From the NCBI GenBank assembly GCA_036365515.1, contig CM070875.1, forward strand, positions 3,755,001-3,819,000: 64,000 nt of DNA. The letters are read 5' to 3'. Source of the stretch: Torymus aiolomorphi. Its lineage: Eukaryota > Arthropoda > Insecta > Hymenoptera > Torymidae. This document shows, piece by piece, positions 23,480 through 35,397 of this stretch. Under the pieces are notes generated by a model. The model did no database searches. It was not told the DNA's origin and saw nothing but the letters and a program-made list of their open reading frames with translations. The translations under genes were made by a program, and so were the position numbers. How positions within the stretch are numbered: position 1 is the stretch's first letter; every line of letters begins with the position of its first letter.

Positions 23480-23717
23480 ACACTCAGAAAAACGATCCTC
23501 CTGTCTTGAAATGAAATTCCTCCCAAGAAAATCTTCGTGCGCGAAAAAATTTCCTCCTGCGCGAAAACTCATCATCCCGCTACAGGAAGATTGACTTCCT
23601 GCTGTAAGATAATTCCTCCTTCCATAGGAAGATATCCTCTTGGCTCTATATTTTTAGCGGAAATCCTCTTCCGACAGGCAGATTCTCATTGATACAGGAA
23701 GATCGCTTTCTGAGTGT
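23480..23717. mobile_element. Short MITE with ACACTCAG ends, 238 bp
   Basis: Left end acactcagaaaaacgatcct; right end gatcgctttctgagtgt, its imperfect reverse complement. AAT flanks both ends, a possible 3-bp target duplication. The interior is built from many short variants of cttcctgc/aggaagat in both orientations. No coding capacity. Confidence 0.7.
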
Positions 23718-26700
23718 AATTATATGGATGTTTTAGCATACTTTTTAAACAGTTTGACGTTTATTCCTGTGTATTAAGTATTGTTACAACCCAAAGTTCC
23801 ATGAAAAATTAAGGTCTCCAGAACCGGGGAACACTTTTTGGGGATCGTGAAAAACCAAGTTTTTCATTTTTTCAAGTAACTTCTTATTATTGTAATAATT
23901 GACAAAAACTAATCCACCTCTTTATAGGGAACCGGATCATTTCCATTTTTTGTATTTTAATTGTAACCCATAACATCAAAAGCTATGACCGAAAATGCTA
24001 TGGGTGCCACTACTGTGCAAAGTACCACTCTTCCCTATACCTATAGATACATATTCACCCCCTTTTGCACCTGCCTCGCATCTATAATACACAGCAGCAG
24101 CAGCAGCAGCAGCGACAACAGCGACGGCAGTTATAAACATAAAATCATCGGCCTCCTTTTTTTAATTCCATTCCTCTCGCCCGACGACAGAGTTCTTGAG
24201 TGGATTCCCTCGCCGCGGCAGCATACAAATTGCTTATTTTTCTCCGTCGCGTTTCCTTTTCCTCTGTTTCTCTCCGTCGCGAGTCGCGACGCCGCGATGT
24301 GGCTGCTCGTGAGTATGTGTGTGTGTGTGTGTGTGTGTGTCATCTCGACGGTTAAGGTGCGGTATATAGTCGCCACATGCAGCAGCCTATATACACACAT
24401 GTGTCGTCGTGTCTGCCTCATTTATTGCTGTTGTGCACGTGCGTGCCGCGGCTGCTTATCGGCTGCGACGTGCGCCGTCGTTGATGTAGTGTGTATTATA
24501 GGGTAGAGAAGACGTGTGAGGGAGAGAGGAGAAGCGTGTGAGGAATTTGCCGGGTGATTATTTCGATTGGGCGTGCAAGATATGCGGCGGGTGATAGAGA
24601 TTTGTCGAGTGCGTGGAATGGGAAATGGTTTGTGACAGGATGGCTAGTAGGAAATGTAATGGTATAATGTATTTTATTTATTTTGGAAACATTTTTCCAA
24701 TATTTTTCATCGCAGTGAAATACGCTGCTTTTAAAATCTATATCTCTATCATTAGTCAATCGCAGTATAATAATTCCAAACGGAAAGAGCCATATATACT
24801 TTGAATCTACCACAGAATAAACCGACTAGTATCACAATCTAAAGTATTCTTACAATAACCATTCACTTAGTTTATAATTGAATCCAACGATCACCTCGCT
24901 CTGTGCAGACAGCCGAGCAAACTTTGAAAATATCCTTTTTCACTTATCAGTAAACGCATACAAAGTAATTGATTGCTTTCCCAAGAAATTCGAACTCTCC
25001 GAGAAGCCCCAGTCCAGCAGCGCTAAGGCGGCGGCGGGAGCGGCGCCTCGTTAATTTTTCCGCAATTACCCGGGGACACCGGAAGCGGGCGCGCGGCGCT
25101 CGCGCTTCGGCAGAACTGAAATAAGATTTTTCGCTGTAGGTACGGGGCCCCAATGAAATCCCCCTTCTCCCCGCCGTCCTTGCACAGCCTTTGACCAATC
25201 AGAGTCGTTGCTCTCGTTAGCCGAGTTCTCTCTTTCTCTCTCTCGGTTCAAACTTGATTTCGTTTTATTCGAGCACGCGCAACTTCGCTAATCTTTTCTC
25301 CTCGTCGCAAACTCCCTTCCTCCAATGGAAATGATTTTCTTTCGAGTTACCAGCTCCCTTTCCTGAAAACAAATCTTTTAAAGCGCGCAGGCGCGAGGCT
25401 CGCTTTACTCTGCAGGCCCCTGCGCGAACCTTTTCCGTTTTCTCTCGTGCACCGAAGCGCGAGGGAGATGAGAACTAACTTTCAGCGCTCGCGCACGCGT
25501 GAGAGTGTAAAATGACGCCGTGACACGAAATTTCGGAAAAGTTTCGCCCGTGTATGTGTTAGATATGTATGTATATATGTGTGTGGCTGGGAGTCGAAGG
25601 GAAAACTTTGTTGGCTTGCAGAGAGATAGCGTGGCGGGTGCGCGCCCGTTTTAGGGGACGGGGAGCGTTAAAGATGATTTTTGTGTAAAATATAGTTCGC
25701 TCGAGTTATGCATATAGGGATTGAATAACGATAGTCGATGAATGGTTCTGTACTCAAAATTTAATAGAAATTGGGTTTTTTTTTGGGATTCTAAATCGAA
25801 AGCTCGACCCTTGTAAAATGTACGATTGTTCAATTTGAAACGCCGGGTAGATATATATTTAGAAATTCAATAAAACTCGAAATTCGGTACTCCAAATAAC
25901 CTATATGAATTTTTCAAGTATTCATCAAACCACATTTCGAGTTCCATTCGCTAACAAATAACCTGAATCGAACATCCGCGGAATCAACGAGCACACCCCC
26001 CCCCCCCCCAAAACAAAAAACCTGCAACAACAGAGCCTCCACATTCCGCGATGAAAAAAACCTCTGAAATCCCCCCCTCCCCAATATACCTTCCCACCCT
26101 CACTTTTCTAATTTTCAATCTGCCTCCTAAAAAAGCGGAGGAAAAATACAGCCTCTCCACAAACGCTGGCACACATATACCGCAAAGCATCGCCATTATT
26201 CTTCGCGAGAAATAAACTAAATAATCCCATTCCCGCGAAACTACTATGTACGCGACGTGAAAACAATGCCCTACACACCGCGCGCGCTCTCGCTAATGAA
26301 AAAAAAAGAGCGAGAGAATGAGTCGTAATTAAAAGTTACAAGCGTTTTCAAAGAGAGCGCCGGCTGCGCAGATATACTACTACTACTGCCTCTTTCGCGT
26401 TATTAATGACGCGGAAGGTAGGCCACTACCGTAGCCGCCTATAAGTCGACTTATCGCTAGGCTCTTTCGCGTCAATTTTTTACGCTTTTTCCTATACACG
26501 GCGCCGGTTTTTTTTTTGCAGGCGGAGGTGTATCTCTCTCTCTCTCTCTCTCTCTCTTTCTCCTGTGGTGGGGTTATACAGCGAGGTTCTTTTTATACGG
26601 CTTTTTTCTTCTTTCTTTGCGCGATCACTAATTATTGGCTGCGATCACGGAGGGTATATAATGCGGGGGATATAGTAGCGAGCTACTGGGAGATTTAGCC

Positions 26701-29466
26701 TTTATACTCGGTCGTGGCGCGGTGATCGGGTATAGATTTCTAAGAGGATGTATGAATAATGTATCGAGATTTTCTAGGGAAAAAGTATATTTATTAATTA
26801 TGCACAAATGGGGAGGATAATTTTGAATGGTAAAATTATTTTCCTTGTAATTGTGGTATAACATTCGCATTAACACAGAAATATTATACGTCTACACTAA
26901 ATAGCTTTACTACCTCGTTATAACAAATCCGCATACTGATTTGCAGTATCTCCGCACGATATAACCGTCTATATATCTTCATTACGCGATGACGACATTT
27001 CTCACAATAAAACTTTTCACCGATAAAGACCCCACTTCACAGAATAAAGAAAAACGCGACCACCCTTTCAAAATCGCAATTTTCAATTTCTCCAAAATTT
27101 TCCCTCCCTCAAAGCCCCGTATAATAAAACTTTATCGCAACGTGAAAATTCCACCACCACCACCATCGCCGTCCTCGTAACAGGTTTTCATCGATCGCAT
27201 AGCGAAATCCTTTGAATTTCCTCTCGCACGTATACAGGGGGAGGCCATGCGTCAATGGATATACACGGCGCTTTTTAAAGCGCCTCGTCGCGAAATCGGC
27301 GAGACCATGTGTTTTGCCCGCTAAGCCCGCAGCTCCTCTTGCCATCCATCACGTAGACACGCGCGCTGAAAGAGAAAAGTATTTTTCGGAGCCCGGCCAA
27401 ATTGCCCTTTAAATTCTCGCGTAGTGAAAGCAAGTGATTTCTCAAAATATATAGTGTAGGAGAGATATCATATAGGAGTCGGAGCTGACTGTTTATACTG
27501 TAAGGAGCGGCCGCGGAGCGTCTTATCGGCGTTAGACTAGTGACACAATTTTGGAATTGTGTGGCGTGTTGGCGAGTGCGAACGCAAGAGTGGCAGTTTA
27601 CGAACCGAGAGAGAGAGAGAGAGAGATGCAGTAAAGTGTCGGAGTGGTATATTGGAAACACCGTACAGAAGCTCTCGGAGTGTCATAATTGTTGGTATAC
27701 GTACGTTGTGCTTGTAATAAAACGAAATTCGTTATCGCGCTCGCGCGCGACATACATATGCGCCTAGAGAGAGAAGTTGGCTAGCCGGAGAGTGTGTCGG
27801 CCGCGAGACGTCGTTATATTTTTATTATGGTAATAAATGCGGGAATTCGACGAGAATGAAGAAGAACGACGGTATGTATGTGCGGATATGGGGTATCGAG
27901 GGTAATGTAGTCCGTGAAATTTAGACGCGCATTTGTAACTGCACAAGAGAAAGAGAGAGGTATATATAAGTGATTATACATTGTCTCTGCGGCTTGTGTA
28001 TTCTGACTATATATATACGAACGACAGGGCATTTCAATGACAATATAAAGTTTTTATCTCCATTGTCCGCGTGTCCAAGTTTTAAGGCATACATCGATTC
28101 TGTGTATAATGCCATAATCTTAAACGCGCCAAACCGCGCGCACTTGCCTCGACGACACAAATCCCTAAGCCTCCGACCAATTAAAAACACAGCAGGCAAA
28201 CCTCGATCCTATATATCTCTCTCCCGCAAGTTAAGACTCTCTCGGCCCGGCAAACCGACAAATCCGTTTTACTCTCCGACCGCGAACAAAAGGCCGAAAC
28301 CCGCCGCGGCCGAATGTGACTAATGCCCATCCCCTCACGGAGAAGCGAATCCGGAGCGAGGAGATCGCGCGGGTGAGTAAAGTCCGCGCCGGGAATTACT
28401 ATGCAGTCCACGAAAAGTTTTAGCGGCTGGCGATTCGATTTGAAGAGAAATATTTTATTAATATCCCGTAATGAACGAGACAAAAGAAAATATATATGTC
28501 AAACACAGTCGCGTAAATCGTAAATTTAAAGTTCTGACGGCACACACGATACACGATATATAGGTATCGCTTAATCCGGGGTGATTTGAATTTTTTTAAA
28601 ATTTTTTTTCGATGGTTCAATGAACCAGAACAGCAAAGATTATACGCGCCGCACGGCTCGATACATTATCGGAAAATATTACGGCTCATCCGTAACGAGC
28701 ATCGCACGCATATACATACACATAATACGCGTCCACTCGTCCGCGTCAATATTGATTTTTTATTAACGGCCGACGAGGTTTTAAAAATCCGCCGAAAAAC
28801 CATCTCCCTCTCTCGCGCATCTGCAATCAGCCCCTCGCTTTTATGCAAATGAACGGGACGCGTACGGCAGGGCAGCAGTCGAACCTCGTTATCAGGGCAT
28901 CCAAAATCATCCGCTTTTTCGCCAATTAAAGTAAATAGATTTCGTATACACGCCCCCGCCGACGTGTAGCTGCAGTGTATTTTCTCTGATAGCCGAGGCA
29001 TTTGCATAGCCTACAGGCAGCGTGAGAGTCGAGTGTATCGGAGTGGTAGGTGAATAGAATGTTTTAGTTTTTCTCTCTCTCTCGAATCTCCTCTCGCTGT
29101 GTAGGTAGGGAAGGAAGAATGAGTATTTGAATTGTAGAACACGAGGCGTAACGTGCGGATGAGGAACGAGAAGGGAGGATTATACAGAGGGGGAAGGTTT
29201 TTTTTTCCGGGCGTGCCTATATATAGTCGCGCGGATATTATCGCGCGGAGAATGGAGCGTGCGTGGTTGCCGCTGTGGAATAGTTTCCGGCGTTAGTCGA
29301 GGTGTGTGTGTGTATGTACGATAATGGCGTAATGAGGGCGAAATGGCCGATCCGGCGGTTATCAGGAAAAGATTTTCGCGGGGAGGATATAAATGTAAGA
29401 GAGAGCGAACGTTCTGCGCTGCTATGCGCTATATAGTTGCGGTGCATAAGCGCGCATATTTATTAA

Positions 29467-30454
29467 GGCGGTCTTGCACGTATAGGCCTTTTAGGCCAAA
29501 ATTACCTAAAAAATGATAAAAAATATTATTATAACAAAATAATGAAAATATACTCTAAATATAACTTATTTTGAATAAAATGAGCCAAGGCAGAGGTCCT
29601 TAAACTCATTTTATTCTCAGTTATAGCATTTTCAAGAAAAACAGTTTGTCGTAACCTTTCTCTGAGACCGCATGATGGATTTTCATGGGGCAAAGTGCAA
29701 ATTGTTCCTAATTTATGTAGTTATGGGCCTAAGAGTTGCAATTTTAAGGTTTTGATGTGTAAGTACCTTTTCGATGCTAAAAACCCTAAAAATGGACCAA
29801 AAAAATGGAAAAAATTATTGCAAAAAAATCAGTTTTTGCCATGAAAAATGTACTTATACATAAAAACCTTAAAATTGCAACTCTTAGACCCAAAACTACA
29901 TAAATTAGGAACAATTTGCACTTTATCTTATGAAAATCCATCATGCGGTCTCAGAGAAAGGTTACAACAATTAACTGTTTTTCTTGAAAATGCTATATCT
30001 GAGGATAAAATGAGTTTAAGGACCTCTGCCTTGGCTCATTTTATTAAAAATAAGTTATATTTATAATATATTTTCATTATTTTATTATAATAATATTTTT
30101 TATTCCCATCTCAACAAATATGGCCACTTTTTTCCCTGAAAAGCGGGACAAAAATTAGATTTGTTTCCCTCTTTCAACAAATTTAACGTTTGCGGGAAAT
30201 ATGACGATATTTCCCTCTTTTTGCCGGCCGCCGCCCATGTTTACAAACACTCCCCATATTTCCGTCGGTCCCACTTTCCAAATAAAAAAGTGACCACAGT
30301 TGAGATGGGAATAAAGTACTATATGTAACTCGGGAGAAAAGTTGATGATTCCCGCGGGTATCAAGAGCGACTTTTCTCCCTTATTACATAATGTAGTATT
30401 TATCATTTTTTTTAGGTAATTTTGGCCAGAAAGGTCTATAGGTGTAAAGCCGCC
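29467..30454. mobile_element. TTAA-flanked foldback element
   Basis: 988 bp with TTAA directly at both ends (29463-29466, 30455-30458), as left by piggyBac-type transposition. Almost the whole element is one long inverted repeat. The left arm starts ggcggtcttgcacgtatagg and the right arm ends cctataggtgtaaagccgcc in imperfect reverse complement. Conserved blocks inside the arms include ctctgagaccgcatgatgg on the left and its mirror near 29940-29960. The centre lies around 29780-29830. The right arm is interrupted by a second insertion at about 30103-30390. Only chance ORFs are seen, so it is non-autonomous. Confidence 0.85.
30103..30390. mobile_element. Insertion nested in the right arm of the TTAA foldback element
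   Basis: The mirror sequence in the left arm (29510-29530) is continuous, whereas here the right arm breaks after aatattttttat and resumes at tttatcatttt. The insert has its own internal hairpins: tcccatctcaac pairs with gttgagatggga, and gggagaaaagt with acttttctccc. Exact borders are uncertain by a few bases because the flanks share TTAT. Confidence 0.65.
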
Positions 30455-30458
30455 TTAA

Positions 30459-31582
30459 CCGAATGAATTTTCGATGGAGCGAAGCTGGGGAGAAATGAAC
30501 GTTATGTCTTATCGCGCTTACGTTGAAACAAAAAAAAAAAAAAGAAAATAAATAAAATCTAACGAGAAGCGCAACAATTCAAAACTCATCAGAGAGAGTA
30601 AGAGCTAAAAAGGATCCTTACCTCGCTCCACGACTGCGTGTCATATTTCACCGGGCGTGAAATTTAGCGTGAAGGTGCGCCTCCCCCACACACAGACACA
30701 CATAATCGTGCTACACTGCAGTTGTTTATAACGGGTCGTGGGCGGTCGGCGGCCGGGTTTACTTTCCGACCTCTCTTGGCTCTCGGCCACCCCACCGTTC
30801 TTGCTGCTGCTGCTACCGCCGCGTCGTCCATTTTTTCGCGTCACCCTCTCTCATAACGCCGCGGAACGAAAAAGAGAAAGAACTTTCATCCACGTGGGGT
30901 AGAAAGATTGAAAAACAGTGGCGGCAGCGGTGAGTCATCGATCCCTTAAAGGATTGAAAATAGGAGAGAAAGAAACAACGGGCCGGATTGACCTTTTCTC
31001 GAGATAGCGTCGTCTTATCGGACGAGAAAGAGAGAGAGAGAATGGCCATTATTTAGATTTGAAGAGTCGGCCGGTGCGACGGGCAAAGTGGACTCGAGAG
31101 TAATTGAAGAGAGGATTGGGTGGGAGTATAGGTGGAATCGTGATTTTTTTTCAAATGGGAATGTGGAGTGGAGAAGGAGAATGATGACCGCGCACCATTC
31201 ACACCCGTGAATGGGAGGGATTATACAGCGAACTTTCGTGAACGCGAGGCTAATTATTTTGGTTGGACGCAATAGTTATTCGTGTGGGGGTTTCTCTGTA
31301 GCGATGAATTTCGGGGGAAATCGGTATGCGAACATTTTGTCATTTCTGTACGTGCAGCTTGTGACAACTGTGCCGAATTCAATTGATGACTGCTTCAAAA
31401 AGAAACGAGAAATTGCTATGAAATATTCTCTTGTGAAGAACAATTGTTTGAGAGAGATGAAGCATCATAAAATTATCAATGATTGTCGGTTATGCGAGGA
31501 CGTGAAATTGACGTTATTTGAATATATTTATCTAATCTGATCGTGAAACATAAAATAAAAGTAAAACTTTAAAAAGATGTAA
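30459..31582. other. Non-coding stretch with a candidate TATA box and splice donor on the minus strand
   Basis: CG-rich then AT-rich sequence. On the minus strand a TATAAA (30730-30725) is followed about 100 bp later by a good donor gaggtaagg (exon side ending 30622). This could be an alternative 5' exon of Syx1A, but nothing coding confirms it. Confidence 0.25.
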
Positions 31583-33622
31583 TAGGTAGACGGAAATAAG
31601 TTGGTTCGATTAACCAAAAAATTGGTTCCAGTACCAACTCGAATTGGTCAAAAGAATCATAGAACCTAATAAGGTGATAGTTAGTGGAACCAACCTTTCA
31701 TGGTGAAAGATAGTAGATAGTTGTCGTAACCATTTTATTGCTTGGTCTTTTGGTATAAACAAGTGGTAGCAATAACTATTGAAAGTTAATAACGACAACG
31801 AAATCGATAGTTGCATCGACTGCTGTTTTACTCTTTGGAAATACCAATTTTGTGGTTGAATCAACTTTCAAGAAATGGTATAACGATAGATTAGTAAGCT
31901 AACCAACGGTTAGCGAAGCGTTCGTCAACTTTTAAATTAAAAAGGTCACATCTTCATTATGTTGCTATTGTTACGTACGATTTTTTTCAGAAGTTTTTGA
32001 GCCATTTTTTTAATTTTTCAAAATTAAATTTTTAATTCGTCAAAATTCAAAAATTCAAAATTGGCTCAAAACCTCCTGAAAAAATTCATACGTATTCTTT
32101 GAGTAATTCTTAGCATTTTTTGTTCTACAAAATTTTTTTCGTAAAGTTCATACTTTTCGAGAAAAAAAATCATTTAGTTTAACATCACGCTGTTTCACAA
32201 AAACCGCTGGGTGGGTATCAAAAAAGCGAAAGTTCACTTTGAATTCGCAGCAAAGTAACTAATTTTGCGAGTCCGAACTCTGTTATTTCCATGTGACTTT
32301 TTCAACTCGGACGTGTAATTAGAATGTCCAAATCGTCGAATGGTAAGAGAGAATAAATGGAATACAATAGAAATGGTTACATTCGAATATTCATTGTTTA
32401 AAACCTAAAAAATTTTTTGACTCAAAAATAGAAGATTCACACAGGTGAAAAGAATAATTAGTATGATCAAAGTGCAGACGAGTTAATATTTAGATGGTAA
32501 AATAAAAGAATGTTTCTTATGACGACGTTCAAATAATCGAAAATGAAAGCTATCCATTCAAAAGATGTAGAATGTTCAAAACGTCGAAAATTAAAAACTT
32601 GTATTTTTTTAATTGATAGTGCACGATACTCGTCGTTAATAATGAATTTAACGATATTACTAAGCTGATAATTATTTTAATTATGTTCAAAAATATAAAT
32701 TTATAATTTTCGACGTTTTGAACATTCTACATCTTTTGAATGCATAGCTTTCATTTTCGATTATTTGAACGTCGTCATAAGAAACATTCGTTTCTTTTAC
32801 CATCTAAATATTAACTCGTCTGCACTTTAATCATACTAATTGTTCTTTTTCACCTGTGTGAATCTTCTATTTTTCAGTCAAAAAATTTTTTTAGGTTTTG
32901 AACAATGAATATTCGAATGTAACCATTTCTATTGTATTCCATTTATTCTCTCTTACCATTCGACGATTCGGACATTCTAATTACACGTCCGAGTTGAAAA
33001 AGTCACATGGAAATAACAGTGTTCGGGCTCGCAAAATTAGTTACTTTGCTGCGAATTCAAAGTGAACTTTCGCTTTTTTGATACCCACCCAAACCGCTAT
33101 TTTGATAAACTAAGAAGGGAAAAAAAGTTTATAACCAGTGTTTTGGAAACGTCAGACATTCGGACCGCGATTTCTGGCCGTAATTAGATTATCCAAATGA
33201 AGAAAAAATGACAAAAATTGAGTAAAAGAAAAAAAAATTATAAAAAAATTGATTTTTTTTTTCAAAACTCAAAAATAACAAAGTTATTGAATTTTTTTAC
33301 AAAACAAGTTGCAGATTCTGAAAGAGCACCCTCGAAAACCCTCTATACAGGATTTTGGACAAGAATAACTTTGATTTTCTAATAGAATTGTGTACTTGAA
33401 AATGTGTGCACAAAAATGTGCATTTGCGCATTAATGGGTTCATCGAAATTTAATTAAAACTATTTAAAACTATCACTATATTTTAAAGCATCTGCAATAT
33501 AATATTTCCATATATTAATAGTTATTCTTCGTCGACAATAGCAACATAATCATGGTGTGACGTTTTTAATTTAAAAATTGACGAACGCTTCACCAACCGT
33601 TTGTTAGCATTTCTACCAGGGA
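31583..33622. mobile_element. Large element built from nested palindromes
   Basis: Outer arms at about 31898-31977 and 33528-33608 are inverted copies (shared blocks gcgttcgtcaa and tatgttgctattg). Inside lies a second, longer inverted repeat: arms 32199-32593 and 32705-33098, about 395 bp each, around a loop of about 110 bp. The right border looks like atttctaccaggg (33608-33620), a terminal sequence also seen at 46817-46829. The left border is degenerate, somewhere between 31583 and 31895. The first 300 bp are rich in ttggtt/aaccaa motifs. No coding capacity. The inner palindrome is certain; the outer extent is inferred. Confidence 0.75.
32199..33098. repeat. Inner palindrome with about 395-bp arms
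   Basis: The left arm begins aaccgctgggtgggtatca and the right arm ends tgatacccacccaaaccgc. The arms stay alignable throughout, for example gaacattctacatcttttga on the right against its mirror at about 32558-32582. They differ by scattered substitutions. Confidence 0.92.
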
Positions 33623-34393
33623 ACCAATTAAATTAAAAAAAAAAATAACGCTTAATGTGTATATTACTTACAACGTGCGTTCGAATTAACCTGCTGCATC
33701 AAACCATCCATTCTCATCGAAATATTTATCAACCTCAAAGTAAGTACATGCACTTAGCGCTCCGCAGACTTTCAAAGACCCCGCACATATAGATCGATCG
33801 ATTACCGCGCGTCTCACAGGCGTGCAAGATCAATGACGTATCTCTCTCTCCCTCTCTTTTTCCCTATGTACACGATGAAATTCCGTAAATAGGCACCGCT
33901 CGCCATGCCCGCGCGCAAAAACATCCTTTGTATACACGGGCATATGATTAATCGACGCGTGCTCGCGAAAAAGCGTGAATTCATCCGTTCCATTATTTCG
34001 TGTTATTATTTTATCGAAAAATATAGCGCACGCGGAACGTCCGATCGATTTTCGATTAGGATCATCGTCGAGAACGAGCTGCGCTGCCGAATTTTTCATA
34101 CACACGCGCGCGCGGATTTTGATTTATATTCTTGAAGTTGCTGCGCGAGGACCACGCGCAGAAACAGTGCTACGCTCGCCGCGTCGCTTTCTTCGTTTAT
34201 TAGCGATAGCTATGTATATGTATGTACCGGGAAAATTGAGTTATTCCAAAAAATCACCGCTAGAATGATCTCGATACTATAATGCATAAATAAACGATAG
34301 CGTCGGCTCTCGTCTGCCTCATGGTATATGTAACGCACACACATACGTGCGCCGAATGTATACGGAGAAAAATGTTTGTTTGAAAAATTACTA

Positions 34394-34615
34394 CACTGAA
34401 AAAAAAGTACAGGAAAAAGTACTAAACGTTCAATAAAAATTACCATCTTGTGCAGGAAACGCGACCAGAAATATTTTACCAGAAATATAGGAAAATTTAC
34501 TATACTCTATTGTAAAATTTACTGTAAAGTATGGTAATTTTTCGGGTCTTTACAGTCTGTGGTCGCTTTACGAGACAGTACACTTAATAATTTTTCCAAA
34601 ACTTTTCTCTCAGTG
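34394..34615. mobile_element. CACTG-end MITE, 222 bp
   Basis: Starts cactgaaaaaaaagtacagg and ends aaaacttttctctcagtg, flanked by TA on both sides. Its reverse complement aligns with the element at 16577-16799 over the first half (ccacagactgtaaa, attaccatactttacagtaaa). Non-coding. Confidence 0.8.
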
Positions 34616-34839
34616 TATGTTCGCTAGTAATGGAGCGACCAACTTATATTCTGAGCCAATGTAGTCTAGTTTTAGTAATTATCAATATAACATTGATGAC
34701 AAATTAATAGAAATGGCTATAAAATTTACGAAGTAACATAGTAAAAAAATTTAAGAGCGAAAGATTATTATAATATGAAATCATTTTTAGTACATATTTT
34801 GTATAATTTTTGCTAAGAATTTGTCACACACTTTATTAT

Positions 34840-35397
34840 ACTACATCGTAAATTTCAGACATTTTAATAATTGACAGAAGGTATAAGAATTTTTACAAGC
34901 CAACATAGTAAAAATTGAGTTGTCGTCTTAATGGCTGTAGTCGGCGAGTCAACATAACCTCCAGTTGCAGCAGATATAGACGAGTCGAAACACCATACCC
35001 GTAAGAATACATTGGCGCAGCGATCGTAAAAGCGTGGCTTCTGGTTCAGGGGGCAAGGATTCGATTCCCGTTCACTGTAGATTTTTTTTTTCTTGATGGA
35101 TTTCCACTTTACTTTCCAGTATTTTGTAAAATGTTCCCATACAATAACATAGTAAATTTTTCCTTACACCGGGCCGAAAGTGTCTCATTCCCGCCCGGTT
35201 CCGAAACGGAAATATGGCATGTTCGGCCTCGATGTGAGGAAAAATAGTATACGCACCACGAAAGTAAAATTGACCAGCTCCCGGCTCGGGTGGCAATTTA
35301 CACGAGCTGTGGACTGTCCAAGTTTTTTCCTCCCATGGTGCGTAATATACTATTCGTAGATAATTTAATAATTTTTCATAGACTATTTTTTTTCAGT
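34840..35397 (+). mobile_element. Partial CACTG-end element carrying a tRNA-like segment
   Basis: Ends ttttttttcagtgta at about 35397. The segment before the tRNA-like part (gacagaaggtataag, aacatagtaaaaattgag) and the one after it (tttccactttacttt) match the corresponding parts of 38500-39570, so the two are copies of one family. The left end was not found; it may be truncated or diverged. A GC-rich hairpin-forming stretch at 35168-35290 (cgggccgaaa, ttcggcct) may be a further insertion. Confidence 0.55.
35011..35080 (+). repeat. tRNA-like segment (SINE-type internal promoter), copy 1
   Basis: Contains a B-box-like ggattcgattccc in the expected place after an A-box-like region (ggcgcagcgatcgtaaaagc). 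The acceptor ends do not pair well, so it is tRNA-derived repeat sequence and not a working tRNA gene. A T-rich tract follows directly, as at the other copies. Confidence 0.55.

Larger units (their letters stand above)
21738..29462. other. Non-coding stretch right of mariner
   Basis: Holds short CAA (22074-22092), CGT (22250-22267), CT (22640-22686), CAG (24092-24111) and GT runs, a short inverted-repeat element at 23480-23717 and C runs at 25995-26009. No exon recognised. Confidence 0.5.

Noticed and set aside
33660..33740. Possible small minus-strand exon (reads MRMDGLMQQVNSNA) with AG before and GTAAGT after
   Set aside because: I considered it as the missing Syx1A Ha-helix exon, but residues do not match the highly conserved sequence and the phase does not fit the lone leading base needed by exon 6050-6124.
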